Origin: Armatimonadota bacterium | GTDB lineage: Bacteria > Cloacimonadota > Cloacimonadia > Cloacimonadales > TCS61 | DNA: 12,719 nucleotides | Direction of reading: 5' to 3' | Assembly (NCBI GenBank): GCA_030612605.1 | Contig: JAUWNO010000024.1 | Span: 1 to 12,719, forward strand | Shown here: in pieces, positions 1 through 6,146 of the stretch | Layout: the number at the start of each line of letters is the position of its first letter | Position numbering within the stretch: position 1 is the first letter of the stretch | Notes under the pieces: model-generated | Told to the model about the DNA's origin: nothing | Seen by the model: only the letters and a program-made list of their open reading frames with translations | Database searches by the model: none | Program-made: the position numbers and the translations under genes

Positions 1-521
1 CCGAAGTGCTGCAAATCAATAAAAATATAAGTCATATTTCTACCAATTCTGTATTTCCAGATTTGATATTCTCTTTCTGTGGCTTTTGTGCCGCGTCCTG
101 TGACCTCTTTTAAGATTTCAAAGGGTGTGCCATATTTGATGAAAATTCTACCTCTATCTGTTTTCCAGCCATCTTTGAAATGAGAAAAATGCTCATTACA
201 ATATTTAATTCTTTCTATAATTATCTGGAGAAATTCATTTTGAGAAGTTACCGGATTCGGGTCATTTTCTGCCCAGAAACTTTCCAGGAAAACAGGCTTT
301 TCTTCATCCGGTAATATTTTGTATATTTTTCTATCTTTGGAATTAAAGAAGTATTTTGCAAGTTTGTATTCATCTTCAATGTCTGTGAAAACACGATTTG
401 GATTAGAAATTTTTCTCTGAGTTTCCTCAACCGTTATATTGCTTTCTTGTTCATTACTTTCCTGTGCCAATAAGATGAAAAAAAGCAAGCAGCAAATTAG
501 AATTATTAGGAGTTTTTTCAT
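1..521 (-). CDS. GWxTD-domain protein, secreted (partial; C-terminus off the left edge)
   Basis: The frame stays open from an ATG at 521 to the window edge, giving 173 codons of the N-terminus. Residues 1-19 are a Lys-Lys plus hydrophobic signal peptide with likely cleavage after LLA. The defining motif GWKTDRGRIFIKYGTP occupies residues 118-133, followed by EYQIWKY and the start of the IDLQ segment, in the order seen in GWxTD domains. Family knowledge: these domains occur in exported proteins of Bacteroidota, Acidobacteriota, Cloacimonadota and relatives, and their biochemical role is unknown. The AGGAG-like stretch (TAGGAG) lies inside the gene just after the start, and no strong ribosome site is seen upstream, so initiation may be weak. 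It follows the TPM gene across 206 bases that hold a repeat. Domain call is firm; function is not known. Confidence 0.85.
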   Translation of the reverse strand, partial: MKKLLIILICCLLFFILLAQESNEQESNITVEETQRKISNPNRVFTDIEDEYKLAKYFFNSKDRKIYKILPDEEKPVFLESFWAENDPNPVTSQNEFLQIIIERIKYCNEHFSHFKDGWKTDRGRIFIKYGTPFEILKEVTGRGTKATEREYQIWKYRIGRNMTYIFIDLQHF

Positions 522-609
522 TTAACCTCAATAATTTGTACTGTTAAAGGGTTCTGCAAAATGAAAGAAAGCTAAGAAATTAATATTTTTCTTTTAGTTT
601 CAAGGTTTG

Positions 610-691
610 CCCTCATCCCCTAACCCCTTCTCCCAAAAAGAGAAGGGGAATTTTTGTCTTCCTCTCCTTTTAGGAGAGGATTGAGGTGAGG
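610..691. repeat. C-rich twin-hairpin dispersed repeat, copy 1
   Basis: Two hairpins stand side by side: ccccttct/agaagggg (624-631 with 641-648) and cctctcct/aggagagg (661-679, 3-base loop). The outer ends cctca...tgagg are also complementary. The same layout recurs at about 4661-4815 and 11527-11623. It fills most of the 522-727 gap and could end transcription of the TPM gene, but no clean T-run follows. Confidence 0.75.
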
Positions 692-727
692 TTAGAAAAC
701 ATTCTATTCTGCAAAACTCATATTCGG

Positions 728-1486
728 TTACCATCCACCGGAAGCTCCACCTCCGCCGAATCCTCCACCACCGCCGGAGAATCCGCCGAAACCACCTCCA
801 AAACCGGAACTTCCACGCCCACCACCACCTAACATACTGCCCAGCAAAATCCATGGTAAAATACCACCACGTCTTCCTTTACCCTTTTTACCAAACATAC
901 TAAGCAATATCATAATGATGAAAATGATAAATCCTACAGGAATTTGAGCAGGTTTTCCATGTTGGTCTTGTCTTTTATATTTTGCCAATTGTTCCGGAGT
1001 TATCTCAAAATCTTTAGTAATCAGCCCGGAAACTGCTTGAATAGAAGCAGATATCCCTGCAAAGAAATCACCCTTTCTGAAATCATTGAGCATAAGATTT
1101 CGGATGATGAAACCTGATTTGGCATCAGTAATAATATGCTCTAAACCATATCCTACTTCAATCCTGATTTTTCTCTCTTTCATCGCAATCAGCAGAAGAA
1201 TGCCATTATCAAATTCCTTTTGCCCGATTTTCCAGGTTTCCACCACATGCATGGAAAAATCTTCCAGAGATTCACCTTTCAGAGACGGAATTGTAAGAAG
1301 CACAATTTGAGATGATGTTTTATTTTCTGCTGAGATGAGCATTCTTTCCAAAACAACTTTTTCTTGTTGGGATAAAACTCCTGCATAATCGTTGACATGA
1401 CCCATTAATTTCGGAACTTTCAAAGCAAAAATTTGTGTGAAAATCAGTAATAGAATTATAAATAAAAATATTTTTTTCATGATCAT
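728..1486 (-). CDS. YgcG-like TPM-domain protein with glycine-rich tail
   Basis: The product is 252 residues. Residues 1-21 form a signal peptide, the TPM domain spans about 28-157 (VNDYAGVLS near its start, then GILLLIAMKERKIRIEVGYG), a transmembrane segment lies at about 184-200, a basic GKKGKGRR patch follows, and residues 217-252 are nearly all Gly with Ser and Phe, ending in Trp. This is the classic layout of the TPM_phosphatase/YgcG family: an exported domain anchored near its C-terminus. The family has been tied to envelope or photosystem maintenance, with phosphatase activity reported for some plant members; activity here is unproven. The start at 1486 overlaps the stop of the upstream TPM gene by 4 bases (ATGA), which indicates translational coupling; a second in-frame ATG at 1480 is an alternative. 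No separate ribosome site is obvious. Confidence 0.9.
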   Translation of the reverse strand: MIMKKIFLFIILLLIFTQIFALKVPKLMGHVNDYAGVLSQQEKVVLERMLISAENKTSSQIVLLTIPSLKGESLEDFSMHVVETWKIGQKEFDNGILLLIAMKERKIRIEVGYGLEHIITDAKSGFIIRNLMLNDFRKGDFFAGISASIQAVSGLITKDFEITPEQLAKYKRQDQHGKPAQIPVGFIIFIIMILLSMFGKKGKGRRGGILPWILLGSMLGGGGRGSSGFGGGFGGFSGGGGGFGGGGASGGW

Positions 1487-2613
1487 TTTTCCAAAATTGT
1501 AACGTCATCACTGAGTTCATTAGTATCATCCGGTTTGATGGGAAAGTGTTTCTCTAAAATCTTGCCGCATTCCAGAATGGATTCTTTTAGTTTTTCAATA
1601 ACTTTACCAGACTTTATGCCTTGAATGATGTTTTCCACGATCGAGTTCCACTTTTCCTGTGGGATTTTTTCATTGATACCTTTATCAGCGATCAGCTCGA
1701 TCCTTCTTTCCAAAAAAGAGATGAAAATCAGGATTCCGGTTCTGTCTCTGGTATTATTAACTCCGGATTCCATGAAATGCCTGACAGCTCTTTCTTTCAC
1801 TTTCTGTTTCATAACTTTTTTAAAAACGATTAGTCTATCAATCATGGAAATATTGGCAATAAAATAGAAAATGGAAATTACCAGGAATGTGGAGAAACCG
1901 TAAAATAATAAAAGATAATTATTAGAGTAAACCCAGAACATTTGTTTGATGAAAGTTTCTACTTCATAAACGAAGAACATCATAACCACAAAATACAAAA
2001 AACCACAGATAACAGCAAAAATCAATTCATAGATTGCATAATCATAACTTTCTTTAATGAATGCAGTTGCAATCTCTCCAGATGTTTTGCTTTCCGCTTG
2101 CTGGACTGTTTTGTTTATTTGCTCCAGATCTTCTTTACTGAATTTAAGTATAGACATACAGCCAGTTTTTGATTTTTTTATATCCGTATCACGATTTTCA
2201 GGTGTTAAAAAGCTAGTTCCAATTAATGAGATTATTAAACCTATTAGAGTTAATACTCCCCCAAATTGTATCTCTAATCCAACTTCATCAGGTGTAATTC
2301 TTCCAAAACCTGTGTCTGTTCCACTAGCAAAACTTATATATTTATATATTATCACACATAGTCCAATTATTGAACTTAATAAAATAATTGGTTTTGATTT
2401 TTGAATTTGATTAATGCTCTTAAAATAAAAAAATGCTCCAATTATAATTACAGCAGCAGCAAAAACTAACCAAAAACCACCACCCAATTTTGCGCCAGAG
2501 GCATAACTTGTAGTTCCCGAACAAGAAAATTTTACCCAGGGCAGAAAAAAACAAACAGCCACAATACCTGCACCACTTGGGCTTAAAAATCTTTTTTTGT
2601 CTTTTTGTTCCAT
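1483..2613 (-). CDS. Membrane protein: four-helix N-terminal region fused to a TPM domain
   Basis: The product is 376 residues in two parts. Residues 1-140 hold about four hydrophobic segments (14-30, 47-64, 77-93, 117-135) and match no family I can name. From about 157 a TPM domain begins (FSKEDLEQINKTVQQAESKTSGEI). It is interrupted by two or three membrane segments (194-215, 231-255) and resumes at 275-358 with RTGILIFISFLERRIELIADKGI. The end (DDTNELSDDV) is typical of the cytoplasmic TPM family found next to LemA. The start at 2613 has a strong AAAGGAG seven bases upstream. The internal Met153, just before the TPM domain, has no such site, which supports a true fusion. It overlaps the next TPM gene by 4 bases and lies 143 bases downstream of lemA. 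The biochemical role is unknown. Confidence 0.85.
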   Translation of the reverse strand: MEQKDKKRFLSPSGAGIVAVCFFLPWVKFSCSGTTSYASGAKLGGGFWLVFAAAVIIIGAFFYFKSINQIQKSKPIILLSSIIGLCVIIYKYISFASGTDTGFGRITPDEVGLEIQFGGVLTLIGLIISLIGTSFLTPENRDTDIKKSKTGCMSILKFSKEDLEQINKTVQQAESKTSGEIATAFIKESYDYAIYELIFAVICGFLYFVVMMFFVYEVETFIKQMFWVYSNNYLLLFYGFSTFLVISIFYFIANISMIDRLIVFKKVMKQKVKERAVRHFMESGVNNTRDRTGILIFISFLERRIELIADKGINEKIPQEKWNSIVENIIQGIKSGKVIEKLKESILECGKILEKHFPIKPDDTNELSDDVTILEK

Positions 2614-2705
2614 GCTTAACTCCTTTTTTATTTTTTAGGCAATTACCAAATTTTATAATATTGGTTGTGCATAATACGTGAAATAAACTAATCTTAATTA
2701 AGAAA

Positions 2706-2738
2706 GCTAAAGATTATTTTCTTTTCGCGTTCTTTAGC
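2706..2738 (-). terminator. Possible weak terminator hairpin after lemA
   Basis: An 8-base perfect inverted repeat gctaaaga/tctttagc (2706-2713 and 2731-2738) lies about 20 bases past the lemA stop. On the minus strand it is followed by TTTCTTAATT, an interrupted T-run. The stem is AT-rich and the loop is 17 bases, so termination would be partial at best. The right arm belongs to a 'gcgt..tttagcgtatttcgtgg' type sequence that looks like a dispersed intergenic repeat. Confidence 0.3.
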
Positions 2739-2756
2739 GTATTTCGTGGGTATCTT

Positions 2757-3368
2757 TTAAAACTCCACTTTTGGTGCTATTTCCGCTCCTTCAGTTGATT
2801 TGAAGTATTGTTTTTCTGTGAATCCGAACATATTTGCCAAAATAAGTCTCGGGAATTGTTTGATGTAAGTATTATACATTCTGGCAGCTTCATTGAATCT
2901 TTTTCGTTCCACAGCGATTCTGTTTTCTGTTCCTTCCAGTTGGTCTTGCAAAGCCAGGAAATTCTGGTTTGCTTTCAGGTCAGGATACTTTTCCATCACA
3001 ACCATCAATCTTTGCAAAGCACCACCCAAAGTTGATTGTGCTTGCTGAAATTTCTGGAACATGGCAGGATCATTCAGAACCTGTTCGGAAATATTAAATG
3101 TGCCGCCAGCTTTTGATCTGGCTTCCGTAACTGCTTGAAATGTCTCTTTTTCGTGAGCAGCATAACCTTTCACAGTATTCACTAAATTTGGAATCAGATC
3201 GTATCTTCGCTGATATACATTTTCCACCTGACTCCATTTTTCTTTCACACCCTCATCTAATGTTACCATCGAGTTGTAAGTTTTTTTCAAAGAAGAATAG
3301 ATACTTATGATAATAATAACAACGATAACAATAGCTATGATGCATCCTTTCGGGATTTTTTTCTTCAT
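2757..3368 (-). CDS. lemA: LemA family membrane protein
   Basis: The product is 203 residues. A short basic N-terminus is followed by a transmembrane helix at about 10-27, then a helical domain with the LemA signature WSQVENVYQRRYDLIPNLV at about 45-63. The rest is alpha-helical, with NRIAVERKRFNEAARMYN and IKQFP near the end, as is usual for the family; length is also typical. LemA proteins are anchored with the helical domain outside or in the periplasm; their role is not settled, though they recur beside TPM-domain and peptidase genes. The ATG at 3368 has AAAGGAG five bases upstream. It lies 24 bases after the EamA gene, suggesting co-transcription, and precedes the two TPM genes, forming a lemA-TPM-TPM set. 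Confidence 0.95.
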   Translation of the reverse strand: MKKKIPKGCIIAIVIVVIIIISIYSSLKKTYNSMVTLDEGVKEKWSQVENVYQRRYDLIPNLVNTVKGYAAHEKETFQAVTEARSKAGGTFNISEQVLNDPAMFQKFQQAQSTLGGALQRLMVVMEKYPDLKANQNFLALQDQLEGTENRIAVERKRFNEAARMYNTYIKQFPRLILANMFGFTEKQYFKSTEGAEIAPKVEF

Positions 3369-3392
3369 AGTTTCTCCTTTTATAAATAAATT

Positions 3393-3818
3393 TTATCCAA
3401 TTGTTAGAAGCACAATTCCGCCAACTGTCATACATATTCCTAAAGCTGATTTGAAAGTCAGTGATTCTCCTCCAAACATCACGCCCATCAAAGCACCAAA
3501 AAGAGGGGAGGTGAAAGCGATGGGCATTACCTTTCCCAGAGATGCTCCTTTAAGGGCAATATAAAAACACAACATTCCCATTGCACCGGCAACTATGCCA
3601 CCACCGATAATCATATATAAAAGAGCTTTCGAGCCGGCCTGAGTCACTGTTTTCCATTGCGGATAACTTACAAATGCTAAAATAATAAGTGCAACGAAGG
3701 TCCTGATAGTTATTCCCATCTGAGGAGAGAGCTTTCCCAGATGTAATCCTTTTTTTTCAAAATATCCACCCACACCCCAGGCTATTGCTGTGAGTAATGC
3801 AAATAATTGCGGTTTCAT
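3393..3818 (-). CDS. Single-domain EamA (DMT superfamily) transporter
   Basis: The product is 141 residues and is almost entirely hydrophobic, with about five membrane helices. It starts with MKPQLFALLTAIAWGVGGYFEKKGL and ends with EamA-like SPLFGALMGVMFGGESLTFKSALGICMTVGGIVLL, containing the conserved Glu of that helix pair. Full-length DMT exporters have two such repeats (about 300 residues); this is one repeat, as in the small EamA proteins that work as dimers. The substrate cannot be predicted. AAGGAAAA precedes the start at 3818. A second ATG four bases upstream is out of frame. The gene lies immediately upstream of lemA with a 24-base gap. Confidence 0.88.
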   Translation of the reverse strand: MKPQLFALLTAIAWGVGGYFEKKGLHLGKLSPQMGITIRTFVALIILAFVSYPQWKTVTQAGSKALLYMIIGGGIVAGAMGMLCFYIALKGASLGKVMPIAFTSPLFGALMGVMFGGESLTFKSALGICMTVGGIVLLTIG

Positions 3819-3871
3819 TCATTTTCCTTTTTTATAAATTAAGATCAATTCTAATAAAGTATCAGGGTATT

Positions 3872-4084
3872 TCACCGGATTTTCTCTCCGTTCCATCTTA
3901 GCATTAGAATCATAATTATCAGTACTAAAGACGTTCCGATAATTGACCAAATTCCGGGAAATACAAACTTGGAAACAATCGCAAATACTGTTAACATGAC
4001 CTTCCATTTAATATCGATTTGCTGATTCATCCAAAAAAGAATTAGTATAAATAATCCTGCAATAGATCCGATAATTCCAACCAC
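3872..4084 (-). CDS. Possible small membrane protein, GTG start
   Basis: This is a 70-residue open frame that starts at GTG 4084 directly after an in-frame stop, so no longer form exists. An AGGGGA stretch lies roughly 10 bases upstream. The product has three hydrophobic stretches (about 3-18, 27-41 and 44-62) and ends in a basic tail (RWNGEKIR), a pattern typical of a small inner-membrane protein. I recognise no family. It ends 53 bases before the EamA gene and lies between that gene and the zinc-ribbon gene. AT-rich DNA easily gives hydrophobic open frames, so this could be spurious; conservation in relatives would decide. Confidence 0.42.
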   Translation of the reverse strand: MVGIIGSIAGLFILILFWMNQQIDIKWKVMLTVFAIVSKFVFPGIWSIIGTSLVLIIMILMLRWNGEKIR

Positions 4085-4167
4085 TATTCATATTCCCCTA
4101 TATCAAGTCACTGTTTTGCTCTTCTACAATACTTTACCGAGAATGTTATTTTACTCATATCTTATTT

Positions 4168-4377
4168 CTAATTTGTAAATAGATCAAATATATTTCCAAG
4201 CATACTGCTTGACGCTTTATAGATTTCAGTATATTTACAGTTTGTGCAAGTAACTGTCACAAATTTTTTACTTTGAACATCAAAAACTTTACTCAAAAAT
4301 CCACCGGTTGCCCTGAATTCATCTGTTTCATATTGAGTATTTCCACATTTTGCACAGACATATTTGGAGTTATTCAT
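4168..4377 (-). CDS. Zinc-ribbon protein, YpzJ/COG3478 type
   Basis: The product is 69 residues and is a one-domain zinc ribbon: Cys8-x2-Cys11 and Cys44-x2-Cys47 would bind one zinc. Between them lie TGGFLSKVFDVQSKKFVTVTC and then CKYTEIYK, which match the small family called predicted nucleic-acid-binding Zn-ribbon proteins (YpzJ-like). No function has been proven for the family as far as I know. I choose ATG 4377 over the in-frame ATG at 4383 because GGAGAG lies six bases before 4377 but directly touches 4383. The gene stands alone, with a 573-base repeat-filled gap on its upstream side. Confidence 0.88.
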   Translation of the reverse strand: MNNSKYVCAKCGNTQYETDEFRATGGFLSKVFDVQSKKFVTVTCTNCKYTEIYKASSSMLGNIFDLFTN

Positions 4378-4554
4378 TTCCATCTCTCCAAAAAAATATT
4401 CTATCGAACTATTATATTAAATCAATTTCAATAAATTTTCTACCAATTTTATGCAATTTATTTTGCTAGTTCCCGGTCTGGAACTGCATCTCTTCTATTT
4501 TGATAGAACGAAATTTTGTTTAAAACAGACATTGCTTTCTTTCTTCCAAAAACT

Positions 4555-4838
4555 TAATTAGAGTCTGTCTGTAAACCCCGTAGGATAGAATCTAATTCAT
4601 TAATATAACGGAATAACAGATTGTTATCCAACGGGGTAAAGTATAATTTTTCGATTTCTAACTCCCCTAACCCCTCTTTACAAAAGAGGGGAAACATTGA
4701 TGAATCCAAAGGATTCGAGTTCTCATTCTACTCTCTCCAATAATCTCAAAAGTCCTTTTAATCTCCCTTTGATAAAGGGAGAATCAAAGAGGGTTTAAGA
4801 GAGGGGTTGGGGGTGAGTTTACGGATAAACACTAATTA
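4555..4838. mobile_element. MITE-like composite element with nested inverted repeats
   Basis: The outer ends are 22-base inverted repeats matching at 18 positions: taattagagtctgtctgtaa.. at 4555-4576 against the complement of 4817-4838. Inside the left end is an approximately 20-base imperfect inverted repeat, 4575-4593 with 4618-4637 (accccgt...acggggt). Inside the right part is a C-rich twin-hairpin unit at about 4661-4815. No open frame is carried, so any movement would need an enzyme encoded elsewhere. Calling it mobile is inference from the terminal repeats. Confidence 0.5.
4661..4815. repeat. C-rich twin-hairpin dispersed repeat, copy 2
   Basis: The left hairpin is cccctctt...aagagggg (4671-4691) and the right hairpin is tctcccttt/aaagggaga (4762-4782, perfect, 3-base loop). 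The two ends, actcccctaacccctct and agaggggttgggggtgag, are inverted relative to each other. It sits inside the larger 4555-4838 element. Confidence 0.75.
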
Positions 4839-4956
4839 GCTAATTTTTTAAAGCCTGTCAGCAGGGTGTTCTCGAGCATTTTTGAAAAATCTATCTATAA
4901 GATCTCCTGATTATTTGCGAGATGATTGTTCTTAAAAAGCTCATGGTTTGATGCTC

Positions 4957-5229
4957 TTAATACTGCTGTCTCCTGCGAGGACGTTCCTCTCTGGGTCTTG
5001 CTTCATTAACCTTGAGTGTTCTTCCGTTCATCTCTTTTCCATCAAGCTGCTTAATGGCTTCTTCACCTTCTGCTTTGTTGTCCATTTCAACAAAGCCAAA
5101 TCCTTTTGATCTGCCGGTGGTTCTGTCTGTAATAATTCTAGCAGCAGACACAGAACCAAACTCAGCAAATAGTTCTTCCAATTCTTTCTCAGTCAAATCA
5201 TACGACACATTTCCTACATAAATGTTCAT
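4957..5229 (-). CDS. Single-RRM RNA-binding protein with basic tail
   Basis: The product is 90 residues: one RNA recognition motif (about 1-77) plus an Arg-rich tail (PREERPRRRQQY). RNP2 is IYVGNVS (3-9) and RNP1 is KGFGFVEM (42-49), both with the aromatic residues that stack on RNA bases. This is the bacterial Rbp/RRM1-type family seen in cyanobacteria and the FCB group, thought to bind single-stranded RNA post-transcriptionally and often linked to cold or stress responses. I choose ATG 5229 because AAAGGAG lies eight bases upstream and the domain starts there; a longer frame to 5268 would add 13 unrelated residues across the leader hairpin. It is a single gene with no near neighbour. Confidence 0.95.
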   Translation of the reverse strand: MNIYVGNVSYDLTEKELEELFAEFGSVSAARIITDRTTGRSKGFGFVEMDNKAEGEEAIKQLDGKEMNGRTLKVNEARPREERPRRRQQY

Positions 5230-5246
5230 TTTTTCTTCTCCTTTAT

Positions 5247-5263
5247 ATGCACCTGAAGTGCAT
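5247..5263 (-). promoter_or_regulatory. Leader hairpin just before the RRM gene ribosome site
   Basis: A perfect six-base stem atgcac/gtgcat with a five-base loop (ttcag on the minus strand) ends three bases before the AAAGGAG at 5238-5244. A structure this close to the ribosome site could adjust translation, possibly by the gene's own RNA-binding product. That role is inference. Confidence 0.4.
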
Positions 5264-5373
5264 TGCATACTTATTTTTTTTCGCTATTATTCTGTCACGA
5301 AAATTCTCTCATTTCTTATTCTTTATGGATTGTAGAGTTATTATCAATTTTATCCGTGCTGATCCGTGAGCCT

Positions 5374-5451
5374 CTAATTCTCCTTAATCCAGTTCACCAA
5401 CCCCCTGGCAGTGAATATCGCCATTAATTCTTTAGGAAGCGGAGCAAATTT
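5374..5451 (-). pseudogene. Remnant of the 3' end of an aconitase-family gene
   Basis: Read on the minus strand, this stretch encodes KFAPLPKELMAIFTARGL then VNWIKEN and a TAG stop. It matches 22 of the last 25 residues of the fused enzyme at 6147-7955, the only changes being V to K, E to T and K to R. At DNA level I count 58 of 78 identical bases, with differences mainly at third codon positions, so the fragment diverged while still under protein selection. Gene B's tail is much less similar. No start codon or upstream domain remains, and the HEPN gene ends three bases before it (one ATC codon), in the same frame. It is a leftover gene tail, not a gene. Confidence 0.88.
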
Positions 5452-5460
5452 GATTTATTT
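5434..5460. repeat. Direct repeat, left copy, bracketing the MntA/HepT pair
   Basis: aggaagcggagcaaatttga is identical at 5434-5453 and 6207-6226, and the next seven bases match at five positions, giving 25 of 27. The two copies are 773 bases apart. They come from the gene A tail and its remnant and could act as homologous ends. Confidence 0.8.
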
Positions 5461-5790
5461 CAACAAATTTTCAAACAATGGTTTCAAGGGAGGAATATCT
5501 TTTTTAACTGTTTCCCAGATTGTAACTAAGTCTAAATCAAAATATCCGTGTATCATTTTATCTCTCATTCCAGCCATTTCTTTCCAGGGAATATTCTGAT
5601 GATTTTCCTTAACTTCCTGTGATACTTTTTTAGATGCTTCTCCAATTATTTCCAGAGATCTGATAACAGCATTTATTGTTTTCTTATCATTGGCAAATTC
5701 ATTAAATGTTAAGTCATCAACGAAATTTGAAATATCAATTATTGCTTCCAGAATATCTTCAAAATAATCCTGATAAGTTCTTTGAATCAT
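5455..5790 (-). CDS. hepT: HepT-like HEPN-domain toxin (DUF86 family)
   Basis: The product is 111 residues and alpha-helical throughout, the usual length for the DUF86/HepT family. The key motif R76-x4-H81-x-Y83 (RDKMIHGY) is intact. In studied members Arg and His form the ribonuclease site, and the partner nucleotidyltransferase attaches AMP units to this Tyr to silence the toxin. SLEIIGEASKKVS (45-57) and IPWKEMAGMRD are also typical. Its ATG overlaps the stop of the partner gene by four bases, so the two are translationally coupled. Oddly, its last codon and stop lie at the edge of an aconitase-gene remnant and may be derived from it. Function is inferred from family and pairing. Confidence 0.93.
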   Translation of the reverse strand: MIQRTYQDYFEDILEAIIDISNFVDDLTFNEFANDKKTINAVIRSLEIIGEASKKVSQEVKENHQNIPWKEMAGMRDKMIHGYFDLDLVTIWETVKKDIPPLKPLFENLLK

Positions 5791-6080
5791 ATATAAACCA
5801 CCTCTTTAAGAATGTGTTCGGCAATTCTTTTTTTCAAAGCATTTTTACTTACAAGATCAACTTTCTCTCCTAATATCTTTTCTAAATATTCCTGAAGTCT
5901 GATAAAATGAAACAGTCCGATAGGTTTGCTGAATTCAACCAGCGCATCAATATCACTATTTTCAGATTGTTCTCCTCTTACGTATGAACCAAAAAGCCCC
6001 AAATTGCTAACAAAATATTTTCTATTCAAATCAGCTTTATGGCTAGATAATATTAACTTTATTTTTTTTAAATTTTTCAT
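5787..6080 (-). CDS. mntA: MntA-like nucleotidyltransferase antitoxin (MNT domain)
   Basis: The product is 97 residues. The minimal nucleotidyltransferase signature GSx10DxD is complete: GSYVRGEQSENSDIDAL, with Gly31-Ser32 and Asp43/Asp45; Asp75 in KVDLVS is the likely third metal ligand. Partners of HEPN toxins with this motif transfer AMP from ATP to the toxin's RxxxxHxY tyrosine. I choose ATG 6080, which has AGGTGA seven bases upstream; a TTG at 6095 would place that site inside the gene. The antitoxin comes first and overlaps hepT by four bases, the standard order for this system. It starts 66 bases after the stop of enzyme A. Confidence 0.93.
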   Translation of the reverse strand: MKNLKKIKLILSSHKADLNRKYFVSNLGLFGSYVRGEQSENSDIDALVEFSKPIGLFHFIRLQEYLEKILGEKVDLVSKNALKKRIAEHILKEVVYI

Positions 6081-6146
6081 AAGATTCACCTGCAAATGAA
6101 AAAAAAAGTTATTACCATTTTGTCAATTTAATCCTACTTTGAACAA

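Larger units (their letters stand above)
4384..4956. other. 573-base gap without a gene, occupied by repeats
   Basis: No credible coding frame is present. From the right, 4839-4956 is the region downstream of the RRM gene and shows nothing clear. 4555-4838 is a nested inverted-repeat element listed separately. 4465-4487 is a small hairpin (agttcc/ggaact, six-base loop, extended by two G-C pairs past a one-base bulge). The remaining part, 4384-4464, is very AT-rich and is the leader of the zinc-ribbon gene; a tataat string is present, but without a convincing partner box. Confidence 0.7.

Noticed and set aside
600..854. Open frame rich in Trp and Arg on the minus strand
   Set aside because: It is the other-frame reading of the Gly-codon-rich tail of the YgcG-like gene plus the C-rich repeat; composition is an artefact of ggn repeats.
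4384..4470. A tataat string upstream of the zinc-ribbon gene as a promoter
   Set aside because: No -35 element at a sensible distance, and FCB bacteria use different promoter boxes; such strings are common in DNA this AT-rich.
4853..4880. cctgtcagcagg hairpin as a terminator for the RRM gene
   Set aside because: The stem is only four bases, and the neighbouring A/T run is not on the right side for minus-strand termination.
5230..6146. A full integrative element around the toxin-antitoxin pair
   Set aside because: No integrase, transposase or recombinase is present and the unit is only 773 bases, so I report duplicated borders but do not call a mobile element.
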